23,060 nucleotides of DNA from a virus. Under the pieces are notes generated by a model. It saw only the letters and a list, made by a program, of their open reading frames with translations. It was not told the DNA's origin and ran no database searches. Positions 13,847 through 20,922 of this stretch are shown one piece after another. A program made the translations under genes and the position numbers. The first letter of the stretch is position 1, and every line of letters starts with the position of its first letter. The DNA lies in the IMG/VR virus record IMGVR_UViG_3300005914_000110, positions 1 to 23,060 of that record. The stretch is one strand, 5' to 3'.

Positions 13847-14815
13847 ATGCAATCGAATAGTCCAAGTAACCACATGATTGACTTCATGCACCGCCGAGGC
13901 ATCACTGACGAAGTGATTGCCCTTTTTAATATTAGTATCTACGACCACCCGCAGATTGGTGAGTGCATCAAGATACCTTACAGCGACGAGCATAGCAAGT
14001 ACCGACGTGATCCAATGTCAGACATGAAGCCTAAGTACCTGTATGACGCCGGTGGCAAGGTGACGTTGTATGGGGCCGATGTGCTACTCGAAGGGCAGCC
14101 AGCGACAGCGCAGCCGCTACTGAAGCAATCAGTAGTCATCACAGAAGGAGAACTCGACACCCTTGTCTGCTGGTCAGCGAACATTCCAGCCGTGTCATCT
14201 ACTGGTGGAGCGATGAGCTTCCAGGAAGAGTGGGCTGTTACCCTCGCACCCTACGATGTATACCTCTGCTTCGACAACGACGCAGCCGGGGCTGAGGGCA
14301 TGGTCAAGGTCCTGAAGTACATCCCAGACGCCAAGGTCATCCTGTTCCCTAACATCACCGGCGTCAAGGACGTGTCGGACTACGTAGCGCTAGGCAAGGA
14401 CTTCCGAGCGCTCATGCAGTCAGCTAAGAGCTACGCATCAATCGAGGAGGTGATAGCAGACAAGCAGTCGCGTGACGCTGTTATGCTGCCGACCATCTTT
14501 CACGAGAAGTACATCGAAAAGGCACAGGAGGCACACCAGCGCGCGAATCGACCCGTGCCCACGTCTGACAAGACTGACGCCGTACTACGCGCGAAGGACT
14601 ACCCGATGGACAATATCATCAAGTTCGGCAACGACAGGAAGGCTAGGTGTCTGTGGCACAGCGAGGATTCAGGAAGCCTACATTACTACAATAAGACCAA
14701 CAGCTCTTATTGTTTCGGACAATGCGGCAAATCTTATGACAGCATTGATGCTTACATGCACGTACACAACATGGGTTTTGTAGAGGCTGTAAAGGAACTA
14801 AATAAATTAGTATGA
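13847..14815 (+). CDS. DNA primase-like protein, Toprim domain before a CHC2 zinc finger
   Basis: 322 aa. Residues 10-85 resemble the DnaG-type region leading into Toprim (RRGITDEVIALFNI; KPKYLYDAGGKVTLYG). The Toprim core is residues 95-180, with E100 in ITEGELDTL and the acidic cluster FDNDAAGAEG at 142-151. Residues 255-315 form a CHC2-type zinc finger: C268-x2-H271, C289, C293 within YCFGQCGKSYDSIDAYM. In DnaG and related primases the zinc finger is N-terminal, so here the order is reversed, and one extra residue separates the last two cysteines. It would synthesise primers with the AAA+ ATPase downstream. Its stop overlaps the next start (ATGA). An alternative is a Toprim protein with a DNA-sensing finger but no priming. 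Confidence 0.85.
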   Translation: MQSNSPSNHMIDFMHRRGITDEVIALFNISIYDHPQIGECIKIPYSDEHSKYRRDPMSDMKPKYLYDAGGKVTLYGADVLLEGQPATAQPLLKQSVVITEGELDTLVCWSANIPAVSSTGGAMSFQEEWAVTLAPYDVYLCFDNDAAGAEGMVKVLKYIPDAKVILFPNITGVKDVSDYVALGKDFRALMQSAKSYASIEEVIADKQSRDAVMLPTIFHEKYIEKAQEAHQRANRPVPTSDKTDAVLRAKDYPMDNIIKFGNDRKARCLWHSEDSGSLHYYNKTNSSYCFGQCGKSYDSIDAYMHVHNMGFVEAVKELNKLV

Positions 14816-15201
14816 TTAAATCCTGCCAACTATGCACTAAGGAGTTTAAATCATTTCCTAGCCGGAACAGGATTTACTGTGGTAAGACCTGTAGCAATAG
14901 GGATAAAGAAGGGACTTTTGAAGTGGGTCACGAGTGGCTACCAAGGCCTCTAGTGGAGAAGAGGAAGCACAGCGCGGGTTATGTTGAGATATATACACCC
15001 TACCACCCATTCAGGAGTGTACGCAACTCGGTCTTAGAGCACCGCCTGGTTATGGAGGAGATTTTGGGTAGGTACCTGACAAAAAAAGAAGTGGTACACC
15101 ACAAGAATGAGATTAAAGATGACAACAGGATAGAAAACCTGGAGTTGTTCTCCTGCCAATCGGATCACATCAAGTACGGGCATAATAAAGCTATTATATG
15201 A
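14812..15201 (+). CDS. HNH homing endonuclease
   Basis: 129 aa. The N-terminal zinc knuckle has C5, C8, C23 and C27 (SCQLCTKEF; YCGKTC). The C-terminal HNH nuclease has LEHRLVMEEILGR then VVHHKNEIKDDNRIENLEL, carrying the catalytic His pair and Asn residues of the HNH_3 type. It is free-standing between primase and AAA+ ATPase genes and overlaps both by 4 nt, as expected for a selfish endonuclease that slipped between conserved replication genes without breaking them. No intron is evident. Confidence 0.85.
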   Translation: MIKSCQLCTKEFKSFPSRNRIYCGKTCSNRDKEGTFEVGHEWLPRPLVEKRKHSAGYVEIYTPYHPFRSVRNSVLEHRLVMEEILGRYLTKKEVVHHKNEIKDDNRIENLELFSCQSDHIKYGHNKAII

Positions 15202-16373
15202 CGCGCGACGAACTACACGAGCAGCTCGGTCAGCTGCTCTACATCGAAGACAAAGGTATTGTTGATGTGGTGTGTGCCTCGATTATTGCCAACAGCATGA
15301 AGCTAGGCGACCCAGTGTGGCTGACTCTCATCGGTCCTTCATCTGGCGGGAAGAGTCAAATCATCCGTCCCTTTGCTGCTGCCACTAAAATCATCACCCG
15401 TATCGACGACATGACACCCAACACGCTTATGTCGGGTACCCTTGGTGCGGAGAACTCATTGCTCGGGAGGATTGGCGCGCACGGTATCATCTCCATGGAT
15501 GACTTGACTGTGTTGTTTAGCAAGAACGCCGAGGCGCGAGGTGAGATTCTATCCCAGTTCCGTATGCTGTACGACGGGCGCTTTGCCAAGAGCTCAGGTA
15601 ACAGGAAGGAGGAGATGGTATGGGAGGGCTATCTAGGTATGATCAGTGGCTCTACCCCTAGTATTTATCGCTACTTCGCAGAGGTAGCAGACATGGGTGA
15701 ACGGTTTATTAACTACCGGATGAAACCCTTTGACAAGCACAAGGCCGTAGCCTTCATCAGTAACAACAACCTAACCTCAAAGGACCTGGATGCTCGAATA
15801 GCCGTCATCCTAGAGGAGTTTCTGGCTGAACGGTTGCAGGACGACAAGCAGTACTGTGAGCTGTCCGATGAGGTAAAGGCAGTCATTGCCAACATCAGTG
15901 AACACTCGACCCTCATGCGTACCTCTGTCCACGTTGACGAGCGCTCTGGCTTTGTTGATGAGTTCCCGGAGCCAGAGATGCCGTTCCGTGTGATGAAACA
16001 GCTGACCAAGATAGCCGAGGCGCTACAGGTAGTGAACCGAGGACCGCTAACAAAGGAGCTGATTGCCACACTAGAGTGGACTGGCTGGAGCCTAGCTAAC
16101 GACAAGCGCCGGGCGTATATGCGTCACCTAGTCGGGCTAGAGGACAGCGGTAAGCCCCTAACGAGTCGCAACATCAGTGCCTGCACGGGGCTAGAGACGA
16201 GTATCGTTAAGAAAGGGTTAGACCACTTGCAGGCCTTGGACGTTATCCGACTCAAGGATGAAGATGCAGCCGGGCAGAAGCGCTGGTACATCCACAACAA
16301 GGAGATAGCCAAAGTGGTGCGGCGCTTAGACCCACCCGATTATGACCAGTTAAAACTAATTGATGACGTATGA
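15198..16373 (+). CDS. AAA+ ATPase, probable MCM-like replicative helicase
   Basis: 391 aa. Walker A GPSSGGKS at residues 46-53, Walker B IISMDD at 97-102, a sensor-1-like GMISGSTP at 147-154 and a candidate arginine finger in DMGERF (R169). The last about 90 residues look like a winged helix (LTSRNISACTGLETSIVKKG). This ATPase type sits beside primase genes in many phages and may unwind DNA in place of DnaB. No RecA-type DnaB-like helicase is present in the window. It overlaps the HNH stop by 4 nt and the next ATG by 4 nt. The ATPase call is firm; helicase function is inferred. Confidence 0.8.
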   Translation: MTRDELHEQLGQLLYIEDKGIVDVVCASIIANSMKLGDPVWLTLIGPSSGGKSQIIRPFAAATKIITRIDDMTPNTLMSGTLGAENSLLGRIGAHGIISMDDLTVLFSKNAEARGEILSQFRMLYDGRFAKSSGNRKEEMVWEGYLGMISGSTPSIYRYFAEVADMGERFINYRMKPFDKHKAVAFISNNNLTSKDLDARIAVILEEFLAERLQDDKQYCELSDEVKAVIANISEHSTLMRTSVHVDERSGFVDEFPEPEMPFRVMKQLTKIAEALQVVNRGPLTKELIATLEWTGWSLANDKRRAYMRHLVGLEDSGKPLTSRNISACTGLETSIVKKGLDHLQALDVIRLKDEDAAGQKRWYIHNKEIAKVVRRLDPPDYDQLKLIDDV

Positions 16374-16603
16374 TCTACTCTAAAAAAGAAACAGACGACA
16401 ACTGGGCGTTCATGCAGGCTGGCGACGACAACAATGTGTACTTCGAGGATGGCACTAAAGAGCGCCTAACCAGAGGGCATTACATGATAGACTTCGGTAG
16501 TCAGTACAAGGGCACCACCTTGGACAACCTGGACGACGAGTGGTGGCTCAAGATGCTAGGCGAGAAGAACGACTGGTTCATTAACAAGTGTTTGAGTTTA
16601 TGA
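16370..16603 (+). CDS. Small acidic hypothetical protein
   Basis: 77 aa, MIYSKKETDDNWAFMQAGDD with a Trp/Asp-rich C-terminus (LDNLDDEWWLKMLGEKNDWF). It overlaps the ATPase stop by 4 nt and ends in an ATGA overlap with the next gene. No family is recognised. Confidence 0.6.
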   Translation: MIYSKKETDDNWAFMQAGDDNNVYFEDGTKERLTRGHYMIDFGSQYKGTTLDNLDDEWWLKMLGEKNDWFINKCLSL

Positions 16604-16902
16604 AGGCAATTAGAGTTGGTAACATTCTTATAACACCCCACGCCAAGAGCCGCATTGACGAGCGCATTGGTATATCTGATAGAAAGTTGGGTAAATTTGT
16701 GCGCAAGGCTTTGGAGCGACCCGATTCAGACTCACCTAAACTGAATCGCAAGGTGTACAACACGCAGATGCACCATAAACCTCAGTCAGTTGAGAGAGAC
16801 GGAAAAAGAATCATTAAAGAATTGATGGGATTTATCTTCATCTTTTGTATGAAAACAAGAGAAGACGGTCGTACAGAATTCCACTTAATAACAGTTTTAT
16901 GA
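16600..16902 (+). CDS. Small basic hypothetical protein
   Basis: 100 aa from the ATG at 16600 (a GTG at 16588 is possible but the ATGA overlap favours 16600). MKAIRVGNILITPHAKSRID is followed by RIGISDRKLGKFVRKALERP, and the C-terminus is a beta-hairpin (LMGFIFIFCMKTREDGRTEF). The shape, a small alpha-beta protein with a basic helix, recalls RelE/DUF4258-like folds. That is only a resemblance, and there is no antitoxin gene beside it. Confidence 0.55.
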   Translation: MKAIRVGNILITPHAKSRIDERIGISDRKLGKFVRKALERPDSDSPKLNRKVYNTQMHHKPQSVERDGKRIIKELMGFIFIFCMKTREDGRTEFHLITVL

Positions 16903-17009
16903 GCTACCCACAAATTAACGAAGATGACATGACAGCTAAGGAGTTGGCTGACATGCACATGAATGAAGAATTATGGACAAATTACGGCCATCCAGAAAAT
17001 GTGTATTAA
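16899..17009 (+). CDS. Very small acidic ORF
   Basis: 36 aa, MSYPQINEDDMTAKELADMH then MNEELWTNYGHPENVY. It starts in an ATGA overlap with the upstream gene. It is acidic with several methionines, and the function is unknown. Confidence 0.45.
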   Translation: MSYPQINEDDMTAKELADMHMNEELWTNYGHPENVY

Positions 17010-17012
17010 ATG

Positions 17013-17021
17013 TGCTAGTAT
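17013..17021 (+). promoter_or_regulatory. Leaderless-type promoter before HNH gene
   Basis: TGCTAGTAT followed by 6 nt and ATG (17028). The selfish gene thus carries the same promoter type as the phage's own genes. Confidence 0.5.
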
Positions 17022-17027
17022 TGTCAC

Positions 17028-17501
17028 ATGACAAATCATTCAGCTGGAGGACTCTCTAAAAAAGAAAAATTCTTTACCTTGTTTAACAACGCTAGGTGCA
17101 GAGTGACAGATCCTACAAACCCTAACTACCCTCGCTATGGCGCTAGGGGTATTAAGTTTTTGTGGACTAATTATTTAGACTTTAAAAAAGACATGTGCGA
17201 TTCTTATGTTCGACACCAAGAAGAAAACGGTCCGAACAACACAACTTTAGAGAGAATAGATAACGACGGTCCCTACTCTAAAGAGAACTGTAGGTGGGCG
17301 ACGTGGGCTGAGCAAGCTAAAAATCGCCGCACAAGCAGATATTTGACGTATAAGGGCGAAACAATGATAATCGCTGATTGGGCAAGGAGACTAAATACAA
17401 GTCGTCAAACCATAAGGAACCGAGTCGAGTCTGGTTGGGAAATAGAAGATATTATCAATACTTCAATAAGTTATGCCAATAGAAAAAGTCCTAAAACTTA
17501 G
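17028..17501 (+). CDS. HNH-family homing endonuclease with DNA-binding tail
   Basis: 157 aa. The nuclease core is in residues 15-100, with YPRYGARGIKF and the signature TTLERIDNDGPYSKENCRW. The C-terminal about 50 residues (YKGETMIIADWARRLNTSRQ then TIRNRVESGW) form a helix-turn-helix specificity domain of the kind common in phage homing endonucleases. The final 29 nt overlap the start of the SF2 helicase gene, so insertion here did not interrupt that gene but probably replaced its original upstream region. Confidence 0.85.
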   Translation: MTNHSAGGLSKKEKFFTLFNNARCRVTDPTNPNYPRYGARGIKFLWTNYLDFKKDMCDSYVRHQEENGPNNTTLERIDNDGPYSKENCRWATWAEQAKNRRTSRYLTYKGETMIIADWARRLNTSRQTIRNRVESGWEIEDIINTSISYANRKSPKT

Positions 17502-18636
17502 ACCCCACCAACAAAGATTTATGGAGGAAAATCCAAACAAGGCTTTTCTTATGTGGGAATGTCGAACGGGTAAATCATTGCCAGGAAAGTTATGGAGCGA
17601 ACACCCTATAAGGAATCGAAGTGTTGTGGTAGTTTGTCTTAAAAGCAATAAAACTGAGTGGGAGGAGTTGTGCCCAGACGCTAAGGTCTACTCTAAAGAG
17701 GAATTTAAGAAACATATAAAGTATATTACCTCAACGAAACCTTCAGCTATTGTTGTGGATGAGGCTCACAACTTTGCTGCCCCTCTTTTCATCGCTAAAA
17801 AGCGTAGTGCTTTAGCTGAATCTTTTTATAGTCTGGTAAAAAAGTTCCCTGAGATGCATATACTGCTACTAACAGCCACCCCTTTAACTAACGACCCGGC
17901 GTCGCTACACACACTACTCACCTATCTAGGTAAGTACAGCGAATGGAAGAACTACCAGTCACGCTTTTATAATTTAGAATACAAACCCTTCCTACCTCGC
18001 CCTGCGTGGTTCCCTAAAGATGGATGGAGAGGAGAAGCGAACAAAATACTAATTGAACATGCTAACATTGTTTCATTAGCTGATTGTGTAGATTTCCTGC
18101 CCCCGGTTACACACGAGGTAATAGTTATTAAGACAGGTAAGCGCCCCTATGAGGAGGATGAGGAGTACCACTGGACCAAGGACCACCTACATGAGCAGAG
18201 CAAGAAGCTACCAGAGATACGGCAGATTGGTAACGGGTTTCGTAAGGTGATCCTCGTGTGTCACTACACTGAGCAGATCGATGCGCTAGCGAAGCAATTA
18301 AAGAAGGACCGGCCAGTATTTATACTTGACGGCAGGACCAAGGACGCAGCTAAGGTGAAGCGCGAGGCGCAGGGGGCCTCTGACTGCTACCTAATTGTGC
18401 AGGCCAAAATGGGTTTGGGCTGGGACGGCTATATGTTTAGTTGTATGGTGTTTGTCTCATCTGCCCACCGCCAGATAGACTACACGCAGATGCTGGGGCG
18501 CTTAACGTCTGTCGACCATGGCAAGCCGATGCTGTACTTTCACCTGATTGGTGGTAAATGGGACAAACTCATCCATGATACACTGGTGGCAGGAGAAGAC
18601 TTTAACCCCCATCGACATGCAAACCAGAATAGTTAA
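17473..18636 (+). CDS. SF2 DNA helicase (SNF2/DEAD-like)
   Basis: 387 aa. Q-motif-like LRPHQQRFM at residues 9-17, motif I ECRTGKS at 29-35 (a Cys-Arg variant of the usual G-x-GK), motif II DEAH at 96-99, motif III TATP at 134-137 and motif VI MLGRLTS near residue 345. Phage helicases of this compact form act in replication, recombination or as UvsW-like branch-migration enzymes. It is flanked by an HNH gene upstream and a resolvase-like gene downstream, supporting a recombination or replication role. The start overlaps the HNH gene and lacks a ribosome-binding site. The last 20 nt overlap a small hydrophobic gene. Confidence 0.9.
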   Translation: MPIEKVLKLRPHQQRFMEENPNKAFLMWECRTGKSLPGKLWSEHPIRNRSVVVVCLKSNKTEWEELCPDAKVYSKEEFKKHIKYITSTKPSAIVVDEAHNFAAPLFIAKKRSALAESFYSLVKKFPEMHILLLTATPLTNDPASLHTLLTYLGKYSEWKNYQSRFYNLEYKPFLPRPAWFPKDGWRGEANKILIEHANIVSLADCVDFLPPVTHEVIVIKTGKRPYEEDEEYHWTKDHLHEQSKKLPEIRQIGNGFRKVILVCHYTEQIDALAKQLKKDRPVFILDGRTKDAAKVKREAQGASDCYLIVQAKMGLGWDGYMFSCMVFVSSAHRQIDYTQMLGRLTSVDHGKPMLYFHLIGGKWDKLIHDTLVAGEDFNPHRHANQNS

Positions 18637-18757
18637 TCAGTGGACAGAAGGTAATGAATTTTTCTTATTAGGAATAATGTTTCATAGTTGTGATTTATGC
18701 TCAGGCTTTGAATTTTTCTTTTTTGGAATAGGATTCGGTTTTCGAGTTGGGCTATGA
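18617..18757 (+). CDS. Very small hydrophobic, Phe-rich protein
   Basis: 46 aa, MQTRIVNQWTEGNEFFLLGI then MFHSCDLCSGFEFFFFGIGF. Phe, Gly and Leu dominate after residue 13, and a CDLC pair could bind metal. It overlaps the helicase end by 20 nt and meets the next gene in an ATGA overlap, both typical of real genes in this operon. Longer forms starting inside the helicase gene (18548) are unlikely. The function is unknown; membrane association is possible. Confidence 0.5.
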   Translation: MQTRIVNQWTEGNEFFLLGIMFHSCDLCSGFEFFFFGIGFGFRVGL

Positions 18758-19086
18758 CACTACCAGAACTACCACGCAAGAATAAGCGTATCGAAGCCAA
18801 GGTGGACAGCCTGGTGGCAGCAAAGCTGGTTAAGCTACATGCGCATCGCAACTGGGCACTAGAGGTAAAGATTAAAGGTGGCAGGCTCAAACAGCATCAG
18901 ATTGTTGCCTTGAAGCAAGTTGAGAATGGTATATTTAAGCCGTACAAGATACCTGACATGGGTCAAAAGAATCCGTTTGACTTCTTTTACCTTGGAGACG
19001 CCGACGCGATAGTCTGTGTTGCCGAAGGGCGAAGCGTGACGTGCGAGGTGAATAGTGGAGTGATAAAATACGAGTTTAAGATATAA
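18754..19086 (+). CDS. Holliday junction resolvase-like PD-(D/E)XK nuclease
   Basis: 110 aa. The motif order fits a RecU-related resolvase: ALEVKIKGGRLKQHQIVALK supplies the E-x-K and the HQ pair (about residues 35-54). IPDMGQKNPFDFFYLGDADA then matches the 'KPFD.F.L..A.A' block that follows in that family. The protein is shorter than typical RecU. It would cleave branched replication or recombination intermediates before packaging. Its stop codon lies inside the perfect terminator 19081-19121. An alternative is another small PD-(D/E)XK nuclease without junction specificity. Confidence 0.65.
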   Translation: MTLPELPRKNKRIEAKVDSLVAAKLVKLHAHRNWALEVKIKGGRLKQHQIVALKQVENGIFKPYKIPDMGQKNPFDFFYLGDADAIVCVAEGRSVTCEVNSGVIKYEFKI

Positions 19087-19121
19087 CAAAAGGCCACCTG
19101 ATAGGTGGCCTTTTGTTATAT
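19081..19121. terminator. Perfect bidirectional terminator between convergent genes
   Basis: 19-bp perfect stem 19081-19099/19103-19121 with a 3-nt loop and A- and T-rich flanks inside the stem (AAAA / TTTT), so it works in both directions. It includes the resolvase-like stop codon and lies 10 nt from the SSB-like stop. Confidence 0.95.
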
Positions 19122-19130
19122 CTCTATACC

Positions 19131-19598
19131 TTAGTTAAAGGGTACGTCTTCTTTTGGTGCCTCTTCTTCGTCTCCGACTCCAAGTGCCTTCATGTCTTTC
19201 GCCTCTAGTTCCTTCACTGTCGGGTTGCCTGCATTTTCTGGAAGTGTGCCTGATGTGAAAGTAAAGATTTTAGCGGGATGGTTTCCTTTTTCTTTTGGTT
19301 CTCGCAGTTCAGTCAGCTCAACTGACAGCAAGTCACCAATCTTTACTTCGTTGGTTGAACGAACAGCAAAGTACGGGTCACGTTTGATAGCTACATTCTT
19401 GAGTGTTCCGTCAGCCAGTTCTAGTGTGAACCCTCGCTGGTGTTTAAACTTCCCTTCTGCTGCTCGGTAGTACGCATCTTTTAGGATACCTTGGAACTTA
19501 TCACCAACCTTTTCGAATGTTGCGAAGCCGTTGCCCCAAGCAGCATCCATCGGTCGAGTAAGTTCTTGTGTTTCGAATTTTGAGAAATCGTTTGTCAT
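19131..19598 (-). CDS. ssb: Single-stranded DNA-binding protein-like
   Basis: 155 aa. The body is beta-rich as in an OB-fold (FATFEKVGDKFQGILKDAYY; GDLLSVELTELREPKEKGNH). The C-terminus is acidic and ends EEEAPKEDVPFN, close to the bacterial SSB tip (D-D-I-P-F), which recruits partner enzymes. Here one Asn follows the Phe that is normally terminal. It is the only gene on the minus strand within the replication block, so it can be expressed independently. Promoter TGCTATACT at 19638-19646 gives a 30-nt leader. The SSB role is inferred from tail, length and neighbours; the OB-fold is not proven. Confidence 0.65.
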   Translation of the reverse strand: MTNDFSKFETQELTRPMDAAWGNGFATFEKVGDKFQGILKDAYYRAAEGKFKHQRGFTLELADGTLKNVAIKRDPYFAVRSTNEVKIGDLLSVELTELREPKEKGNHPAKIFTFTSGTLPENAGNPTVKELEAKDMKALGVGDEEEAPKEDVPFN

Positions 19599-19637
19599 GT
19601 ATTGTTTATTTATTGTGCGTATCCCGCACCTGTGGAT

Positions 19638-19646
19638 AGTATAGCA
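19638..19646 (-). promoter_or_regulatory. Extended -10 promoter for SSB-like gene
   Basis: The minus strand reads TGCTATACT. The same bases on the plus strand hold a weaker TATAGC box pointing at the exonuclease gene, so this short divergent gap may serve both. Confidence 0.5.
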
Positions 19647-19679
19647 CCTGTTGGGAGGTCAGCATGTTACTATCAACAG

Positions 19680-20306
19680 ATGAGAATAATCAACGTAGAG
19701 CAGGGGACTGAGCAGTGGCTAAAGATGCGAATTGGCATGATTACCGGTACTCGATTGAAAGGTGTAATGGGTAGTAAAGTGGTGCAAAAGACGCTAATGA
19801 ATGAGCTTATAGCAGAACAGATGACAGGTTTACCAAAACAAATCTTTGTAAATGCCGCGATGAAGTGGGGGACAGACAATGAAGAGTTTGCGGTCTGGGC
19901 TTACGAGCATAAGTACAAGCGCACTACACAGGAGGTAGGGTTCTGCATCAGTGATGAATTTCCTTATTTAGGTCTATCTCCGGACCGGCTTATTATGACC
20001 AGCAACAAGTATCGACGAGCGGTTGAAGTTAAGGCGCCTATGACAGAAACCGTGGTAAAGTATATATTAGATGGAGGTATTCCCCCGGAGTACAAATGGC
20101 AAGTCGTTAATTACTTTTTAGTGTGCGAAGACCTTACTCACTTAGACTTTGTAATCTACGACCCTAGGATCCGCGACGTAGAACGGAAGCTAACCAAGAT
20201 TGAAGTGACGAGGAAGGATGTGGCCTCAGACATAGCCGCAGCCAAGGAGCGCTTAGTAGAATTTAGAATTAACTGGGAGGAAAAGTTAAAACAATTAGGA
20301 CTATGA
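19680..20306 (+). CDS. YqaJ/lambda-exonuclease-type recombination nuclease
   Basis: 208 aa from the ATG at 19680. WLKMRIGMITGTRLKGVMGS at residues 13-32 is the family opening. Catalytic residues are D102 in LSPDRLI, E116 and K118 in VEVKAP, and Q141 in WQVVNYFLVC. It would degrade one strand of duplex DNA 5' to 3' to feed strand annealing with the SSB-like protein. An upstream in-frame start at 19602 would add residues with no family resemblance. A 15-codon ORF at 19664-19711 has a good GGGAGG Shine-Dalgarno and overlaps the start, so it may be a leader peptide coupling translation. The stop overlaps the kinase start by 4 nt. Confidence 0.85.
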   Translation: MRIINVEQGTEQWLKMRIGMITGTRLKGVMGSKVVQKTLMNELIAEQMTGLPKQIFVNAAMKWGTDNEEFAVWAYEHKYKRTTQEVGFCISDEFPYLGLSPDRLIMTSNKYRRAVEVKAPMTETVVKYILDGGIPPEYKWQVVNYFLVCEDLTHLDFVIYDPRIRDVERKLTKIEVTRKDVASDIAAAKERLVEFRINWEEKLKQLGL

Positions 20307-20842
20307 TAATCGGAATCGTCGGATTTAAGCAAGTAGGCAAGAGTACTGCCGCCAAGTATTTAGAAGACAAGTACGGCTTTGCCCGTCACAACTTTAAAGA
20401 CGCACTGGTGCAGGAGCTAAAAGATAACTTTCCTGATTTGCTGAAAGAAATTGCTTACACTAGAGACTGGGACAACGGAATGGAAAGCGCAATCGAAGAC
20501 TTGTTTATAAAGAAGCCACCCCTCATGCGTGCCTTAATGATTAACTACGGGACAGAGGTAAGGCGTAAAGATAATCCGCATTACTGGACAGGGCAATGGT
20601 CACAGGCTTTATGTCCTGAACTAGATACCGTAACCGATGACGTTCGTTTCTTAAATGAAGCCGAGGCAATAAAGATAGAAGGTGGCATCATCATCCGCCT
20701 CACCCGCCCCGACCTGCTCACTGGAGGCGACCACGTAAGCGAAACAGAGCAGTTAGAGATAGTAGCCGACCACACCATCGAGTGTGACCCTGGCGACCTT
20801 GTAAACTTGTACCGTCAGCTCGATGATATGGTCAGGTTTTAG
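20303..20842 (+). CDS. Deoxynucleoside monophosphate kinase
   Basis: 179 aa. The P-loop GFKQVGKST is at residues 7-15, directly after the first strand, as in phage dNMP kinases and guanylate-kinase-like enzymes. The later TDDVRFLNEAEAIK matches the conserved 'TDVRF.NE...I' substrate and LID region. It would phosphorylate dNMPs from host DNA breakdown to dNDPs for replication. It overlaps the exonuclease stop by 4 nt. It is slightly shorter than T4 gp1-type kinases. Confidence 0.85.
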   Translation: MIIGIVGFKQVGKSTAAKYLEDKYGFARHNFKDALVQELKDNFPDLLKEIAYTRDWDNGMESAIEDLFIKKPPLMRALMINYGTEVRRKDNPHYWTGQWSQALCPELDTVTDDVRFLNEAEAIKIEGGIIIRLTRPDLLTGGDHVSETEQLEIVADHTIECDPGDLVNLYRQLDDMVRF

Positions 20843-20907
20843 GTAACGGTGCGGTCAACCAGATGTATGAAGAACCTGTGAATAACTCAAGAAACAACTA
20901 GCGGAGG

Positions 20908-20916
20908 TGGTATAGT
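20908..20916 (+). promoter_or_regulatory. Leaderless-type promoter
   Basis: TGGTATAGT followed by 6 nt and ATG (20923). A GGAGGTG overlaps the box but is too far from the ATG to act as a normal ribosome-binding site. Confidence 0.6.
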
Positions 20917-20922
20917 TGTGGT

